Source: Aeromicrobium sp. Sec7.5
GTDB lineage: Bacteria; Actinomycetota; Actinomycetes; Propionibacteriales; Nocardioidaceae
Direction of reading: 5' to 3'
Assembly (NCBI RefSeq): GCF_036867135.1
Contig: NZ_JBAJIJ010000001.1
Location: 2,108,001-2,172,000, forward strand
Length of the DNA: 64,000 bases
This document shows, piece after piece, positions 60,152 through 64,000 of the stretch (position 1 is its first letter; the number at the start of each line of letters is the position of its first letter). Both the position numbers and the translations under genes were made by a program. The notes below the pieces were generated by a model. The model did no database searches, was not told the DNA's origin, and saw nothing but the letters and a program-made list of their open reading frames with translations.

Positions 60152-61084
60152 ATGCGAGCCATCTGGAAGGGCGCGATCAGCTTCGGTCTGGTCTCGGTGC
60201 CCGTCAAGGTCTACAGCGCGACCTCGTCGCACGATCTCCCCCTGCACCAGGTGCACGCCGAGGACGGCGGGCGCATCAAGTACCAGCGTCGGTGCGAGGA
60301 GTGCGGGAAGGTCGTGCCGTACGAGGACATCGACCGCGCCTACGAGGAGGGCGGCCGCCGCGTCGTCCTGAGCGACGAGGACTTCGACCTGCTCCCCGCC
60401 GAGCGCGACCACGAGATCGAAGTCGTGCAGTTCGTGCCCGCCGACCAGGTCGAGATCCTCCGGCTCGACAAGGCGTACTTCCTCGAGCCGGAGGACAGGG
60501 CCCTCAAGCCGTACACCCTCCTGCGACGCGCGCTCGAGGACACCGACCGCACCGCGATCGTCCAGTTCGCCCTGCGGCGCAAGACCCGTCTGGCCGCGCT
60601 GCGGGTGCGCGGCGACGTCCTGGTGCTGCAGACCATGCTCTGGGACGACGAGGTCCGGTCGCCGGCGTTCGACGTGCTGGGCACCGCCCCGAAGCTCTCG
60701 CAGCGCGAGCGCGACATGGCCTCGCAGCTCGTGGAGTCCATGTCGGACGACTTCGACCCGGGCGCGTTCACCGACGAGTACCAGGAGCAGCTGCGCGACC
60801 TGATCGCCCAGAAGCTCGAGAAGGGCGACGACGCCGAGGTGCTCGTCACCGACGACAGCGGGGACGACTCCGGCGACAACGTGATCGACCTGATGGAGGC
60901 GCTGGAGCGGAGCCTGTCGACGAAGTCCGCCGCGAAGAAGGCGCCCGCGAAGAAGGCAGCCGCCAAGAAGACTGCGGCCAAGAAGTCGGCGGCCAAGAAG
61001 GCCACGGCCAAGAAGACCGCCAAGAAGGCCCCCGCGAAGAAGACTGCCACCAAGAAGACTGCGGCCAAGAAGAAGTCGGCGTGA
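60152..61084 (+). CDS. ku: Non-homologous end-joining protein Ku
   Basis: Ku binds double-strand ends and recruits LigD. A 310-residue protein with IWKGAISFGLVSVPVKVYSA at the start, the zinc-like CEECGK, PAERDHEIEVVQFVPADQV and IVQFALRRKTRLAALRVRG in the beta-barrel core. The C-terminal 60 residues are Lys/Ala repeats (AAKKTAAKKSAAKKATAKK), the basic tail type found in many actinobacterial Ku proteins. It lies directly before ligD with a 1-nt gap. Confidence 0.97.
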   Translation: MRAIWKGAISFGLVSVPVKVYSATSSHDLPLHQVHAEDGGRIKYQRRCEECGKVVPYEDIDRAYEEGGRRVVLSDEDFDLLPAERDHEIEVVQFVPADQVEILRLDKAYFLEPEDRALKPYTLLRRALEDTDRTAIVQFALRRKTRLAALRVRGDVLVLQTMLWDDEVRSPAFDVLGTAPKLSQRERDMASQLVESMSDDFDPGAFTDEYQEQLRDLIAQKLEKGDDAEVLVTDDSGDDSGDNVIDLMEALERSLSTKSAAKKAPAKKAAAKKTAAKKSAAKKATAKKTAKKAPAKKTATKKTAAKKKSA

Positions 61085-61085
61085 C

Positions 61086-63470
61086 GTGGCACCTGCCGTC
61101 ACGACGGAGATCGGCGGTCGTCAGCTCCGGCTGACCCACCCCGACAAGGTGCTGTACCCGGCGAGCGGGACGACCAAGGCCGACGTCATCCGGTACTACG
61201 TCGAGATCGCCCCGTACCTGCTCCCCCACGTCACCGGGCGCATCTTGACCCGCAAGCGCTGGGTCGACGGGGTGGGCACCGAGCGCGCGCCCGGCGAGGT
61301 CTTCTTCGAGAAGAACCTGCCCGACTCCGCTCCCGAATGGATCCCCCGGGTCGAGATCGCCCACCGGGACCACCGCACCCGGTACCCCCGCTTCGAGGAG
61401 CCGGCGGCGCTCGCCTGGGCGGGTCAGGTCGCGGCACTCGAGCTGCACGTCCCGCAGTGGCGCGTCGGTGCCGACGGCGCGCACGAGAACCCCGACCGCC
61501 TGGTGCTCGACCTCGACCCCGGACCGGGGGTCGGGCTCCCGGAGTGCGTCGAGGTCGCGAAGCACGCCCGCACGCTGCTGAAGGACATCGGACTCGACCC
61601 GTATCCCGTCACCAGCGGCAGCAAGGGCCTCCACCTCTACGCCGCGCTGGACGGCTCGAACGACTCTGACGCGATCAACGCCTTTGCCAAGCGTCTGGCC
61701 CAGGCGCTCGAGGAGCAGTTGCCGGACCTCGTGGTCTCGTCGATGCGCAAGACCGACCGCCAGGGCAAGGTCCTGGTCGACTGGAGCCAGAACAACGGCA
61801 ACAAGACGACCATCGCGCCCTACTCGCTGCGCGGTCGCGACGAGCCCTACGTCGCGGTCCCCCGCACGTGGCGCGAGCTGAACGACCCCGACCTCCGCCA
61901 CCTGCGGATGGACGAGGTGCTGGCCCGCATGAAGCGCCGCAAGGACCCGATGGCGGCCCTCGGCCACGCCGTGGGAGCCGGCGCCGGCGACGAGACCGAC
62001 CTGCTGCGCGAGTACCGGTCCAAGCGCGACGCCCGCCGCACGCCCGAACCGGTCCCGGCCACCCCGGCCCCCGCGGGTTCCGGCGAGGGCCGCCTGTTCG
62101 TCGTCCACGAGCACCACGCGAGCAGCCTCCACTGGGACCTGCGCCTCGAGCGCGACGGCGTGCTGCGGTGCTGGGCGCTGCCCAAGGGCATCCCCGACGA
62201 CCCGAAGCGGAACCGGCTCGCGGTGCCCACGGAGGACCACCCGCTGGAGTACGCGACGTTCGAGGGCACGATCCCGCAGGGCGAGTACGGCGGCGGCGAA
62301 TCGCTGATCTGGGACACCGGCGAGTACGACACGGAGAAGTGGAACGACGGCGAGGTCATCGTGACCCTGCGCGGCAGCCGCGACGGCGGTCTCGAGGGGC
62401 AGCCTCGACGGCTCGCTCTCGTGCGCACGGGCAAGAAGAACTGGCTCGCCCACGTCATGGACCTGAAGGGGTCGTCCAACCGGGGCTCGCTGCGCGAGGC
62501 CGCGGTCGAGCCGATGCTGGCCACGCTGGGCTCGGCCGCCGATGTCGAGCACGACGGCGACTGGGCGTTCGAGCTGAAGTGGGACGGTGTCCGCACGATC
62601 GCGGTCCTCGAAGGGCGCGACGTCGCCCTGTTCAGCCGCTCGGGGCGCAAGGTCGCCGCGACGTATCCCGAGGTGACCGAGGGCCTCGGCAAGCTGCGAC
62701 CGGATCAGTCCCTCGTGCTGGACGGCGAGATCGTCGCACTCGGCCGGCGCGGCGCGCCGGACTTCTCGCTGCTCCAGCACCGGATCCAGCTCACGGGCGA
62801 CGCCGAGATCGCGGCCGCCCGCGACGAGGTGCCGGTGAAGTTCCTCGTGTTCGACGTGCTGCGGGCCGGAGGCAAGGACCTCACGGGATCCGGTTACGCC
62901 AAGCGCCGCGGGGTCCTCCAGGAGCTCGGCCTCGACGACCTCGATCACGTCGAGGTGCCGCCCGCCGTCGAGGGTGATCTCGACGCCGCGACTCGGCTCA
63001 GCCGGGACCGGGGACTCGAGGGGGTCGTGGCCAAGCGCCTCGGCTCCCGCTACCTCCCGGGACGGCGGTCCGGGTCGTGGATCAAGATCAAGCACCTCTC
63101 GGCCCAGTCGGTCGTGATCGGTGGGTGGCGACCGGGTCGGGGCAGGCGCTCGGGCTCGATCGGGTCGCTCCTGCTCGGCGTGCCCGAGGACGGCGGGCTG
63201 ACCTACGTCGGCCGGGTCGGGAGCGGATTCGACGAACGCACGCTGCGTGACCTCGAGCGGAGGCTCGGTCGGTCCGAGCGCAAGACCTCACCGTTCGCCG
63301 ACGTCCCGAAGGACGCCGCGAGCGACGCCCGGTGGGTCACGCCGCGGCTCGTCGGCGAGGTCACCTACGCCGAGCTGACGCCGGCCGGGCACCTGCGCCA
63401 CCCCGCCTGGAAGGGCCTGCGGACGGATCTGGAGGCCGCCGACGTCGCGTGGGAGGCCCCCGCCACCTGA
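61086..63470 (+). CDS. ligD: ATP-dependent DNA ligase D (POL-PE-LIG)
   Basis: The multifunctional NHEJ enzyme, 794 aa. Primase-polymerase domain at about 5-290 (LTHPDKVLYPASGTTKADVI, DLDPGPGVGLPE metal Asp pair, PVTSGSKGLHLYAAL). Phosphoesterase domain at about 325-440 (FVVHEHHASSLHWDLRLERD, GTIPQGEYGGGE). Ligase domain at about 490-794 with the nucleotidyl Lys in FELKWDGVRTIAVLEGRD, then LDGEIVALG and GVVAKRLGSRY. Domain order is like mycobacterial LigD. Start GTG 61086 is 1 nt after ku. Confidence 0.97.
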   Translation: MAPAVTTEIGGRQLRLTHPDKVLYPASGTTKADVIRYYVEIAPYLLPHVTGRILTRKRWVDGVGTERAPGEVFFEKNLPDSAPEWIPRVEIAHRDHRTRYPRFEEPAALAWAGQVAALELHVPQWRVGADGAHENPDRLVLDLDPGPGVGLPECVEVAKHARTLLKDIGLDPYPVTSGSKGLHLYAALDGSNDSDAINAFAKRLAQALEEQLPDLVVSSMRKTDRQGKVLVDWSQNNGNKTTIAPYSLRGRDEPYVAVPRTWRELNDPDLRHLRMDEVLARMKRRKDPMAALGHAVGAGAGDETDLLREYRSKRDARRTPEPVPATPAPAGSGEGRLFVVHEHHASSLHWDLRLERDGVLRCWALPKGIPDDPKRNRLAVPTEDHPLEYATFEGTIPQGEYGGGESLIWDTGEYDTEKWNDGEVIVTLRGSRDGGLEGQPRRLALVRTGKKNWLAHVMDLKGSSNRGSLREAAVEPMLATLGSAADVEHDGDWAFELKWDGVRTIAVLEGRDVALFSRSGRKVAATYPEVTEGLGKLRPDQSLVLDGEIVALGRRGAPDFSLLQHRIQLTGDAEIAAARDEVPVKFLVFDVLRAGGKDLTGSGYAKRRGVLQELGLDDLDHVEVPPAVEGDLDAATRLSRDRGLEGVVAKRLGSRYLPGRRSGSWIKIKHLSAQSVVIGGWRPGRGRRSGSIGSLLLGVPEDGGLTYVGRVGSGFDERTLRDLERRLGRSERKTSPFADVPKDAASDARWVTPRLVGEVTYAELTPAGHLRHPAWKGLRTDLEAADVAWEAPAT

Positions 63471-63487
63471 CCGAGGCCTCGCAGTGC

Positions 63488-63812
63488 GGGCGGAGCCCCG
63501 CCCCTTGAGGCGCGAGTGAGGAACGAACGAGCCTCGAAAGGGGTACCCGAGCCCACCACCTGACCGAGGTTTCGAGGCTCGCGCGCCAGAGCGCACTCAC
63601 ACCTCAACCACCGGGCGAGGGCGGAGCCCCGCCCCTTGAGGTGCGAGTGAGGAACGAACGAGCCTCGAAAGGGGTACCCGAGCCCACAACCTGACCGAGG
63701 TTTCGAGGCTCGCGCGCCAGAGCGCACTCACACCTCAACCACCGGGCGAGGGCGGAGCCCCGCCCCTTGAGGCGCGAGTGAGGAACGAACGAGCCTCGAA
63801 AGGGGCACCTCA
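63488..63812. repeat. Tandem array of 131-bp repeat, about 2.4 copies
   Basis: Units begin at 63488, 63619 and 63750 (exact 131-bp period; the last is partial). Each has GGGCGGAGCCCCGCCCCTTG (a hairpin), then CGAGCCTCGAAAGGGG, then ACCGAGGTTTCGAGGCTCGC and ACCTCAACCACCGGGC. The same core appears singly at 11950, 12745 and 19558. No gene is supported in 63471-63826. The array lies between two convergent genes and may act as a terminator. Confidence 0.9.
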
Positions 63813-63826
63813 GCCCCAGGGCGGTG

Positions 63827-64000
63827 TCAGCCGCCGACGACCTCGGCGATCTTGGCGTTGAACGCCTCCAGGTCGTCGGGGTTGCGCGAGGTGATGAGGT
63901 CCCAGCCGCGGCCCGGGCAGTGGAAGACGGTCTCGTCGACCCAGGTGCCTCCGGCGTTGACGATGTCGGTCCGCAGCGTCGGGAACGACGTCAGCGTCTT
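63827..64000 (-). CDS. DJ-1/PfpI-family protein, C-terminal end (partial)
   Basis: The last 57 codons read to a stop at 63827-63829. The residues VNAGGTWVDETVFHCPGRGW, DLITSRNPDDLEAFNAKI and the EVVGG end match the C-terminus of PfpI-type intracellular proteases or glyoxalases, where (D/T)SRxPxDLxAF is typical. The catalytic part is beyond the window. The frame is continuous to the window edge. Confidence 0.75.
   Translation of the reverse strand, partial: KTLTSFPTLRTDIVNAGGTWVDETVFHCPGRGWDLITSRNPDDLEAFNAKIAEVVGG

Noticed and set aside
1-64000. CRISPR arrays
   Set aside because: No regularly spaced 25-40 nt repeats with unique spacers were seen. The 131-bp array is contiguous with no spacers.
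1-64000. tRNA or rRNA genes
   Set aside because: No cloverleaf-like sequence ending in a conserved GGTTCGANNC arm and no rRNA stretch was recognised by eye. A tRNA scan would settle this.

Overview
The window is about 64 kb of very GC-rich chromosome from a mycothiol-type actinobacterium. Markers are a WhiB1-like regulator, Kgd (the actinobacterial 2-oxoglutarate enzyme), a SigR/RsrA pair with a zinc anti-sigma factor, PdtaS, a POL-PE-LIG LigD with Ku, mini-protein bL37 and several actinobacterial DUF families. The mix resembles Nocardioidaceae, perhaps Aeromicrobium, but that is inference from gene content only.

Layout. 1-4.8 kb: end of xseA, xseB, a DUF4245 protein, prfB, a lipoprotein class A beta-lactamase and two paralogous acidic membrane proteins. 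4.8-11.9 kb: a Tad/Flp pilus operon on the minus strand (tadA, tadB, tadC, pilin, two TadE-like genes, TadG-like). Its ATPase gene tadA is cut in two by a 2.6-kb IS110-family element (8961-11596). 12-20 kb: small membrane proteins, glutaminase with STAS domain, an AlkZ-like protein, kgd with its DUF6104 partner, and a methyltransferase. 20-28 kb: XRE-cupin regulator, quinone reductase, malic enzyme, whiB, pdtaS, and an acetolactate-synthase-like enzyme. 28-33 kb: an iron-uptake island with a siderophore-interacting protein facing a heterodimeric ABC transporter across an IdeR/DtxR-type box. 33-41 kb: bL37, rsrA/sigR, SRAP protein, a sigma/anti-sigma fusion, DoxX, aroA-rsgA-hisN. 41-54 kb: PadR with a large palindromic operator, CGNR protein, FadR-type regulator, Fic-MBL-NUDIX operon, purT, the MSMEG_4193-DUF3090-SCO1664 trio, MFS transporter, and a SoxR/quinone-oxidoreductase pair with a canonical SoxR box. 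54-64 kb: a broken DUF817 gene, enzymes, YibE/F protein, Ku-LigD end joining, a tandem repeat array, and the end of a PfpI-like gene.

The most notable system is the IS110 element. Its ends share a CT dinucleotide with the tadA target, and removing it restores an uninterrupted 411-codon tadA. Upstream of its transposase lies a structured non-coding region in which guide-like segments can be read. One loop matches both sides of the tadA target (9 and 8 nt). Another matches both ends of the element (8 and 7 nt). This is what a bridge RNA should look like, with its actual target still attached. A third related hairpin module and an antisense passenger gene make the element unusual.

Regulatory sites readable from sequence include a perfect SigR-type promoter before sigR, the SoxR box, the IdeR-like box, the 30-bp PadR palindrome, paired GGCAA/TTGCC sites before the XRE-cupin gene, and several strong terminators. 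No rRNA, tRNA or CRISPR array was found.
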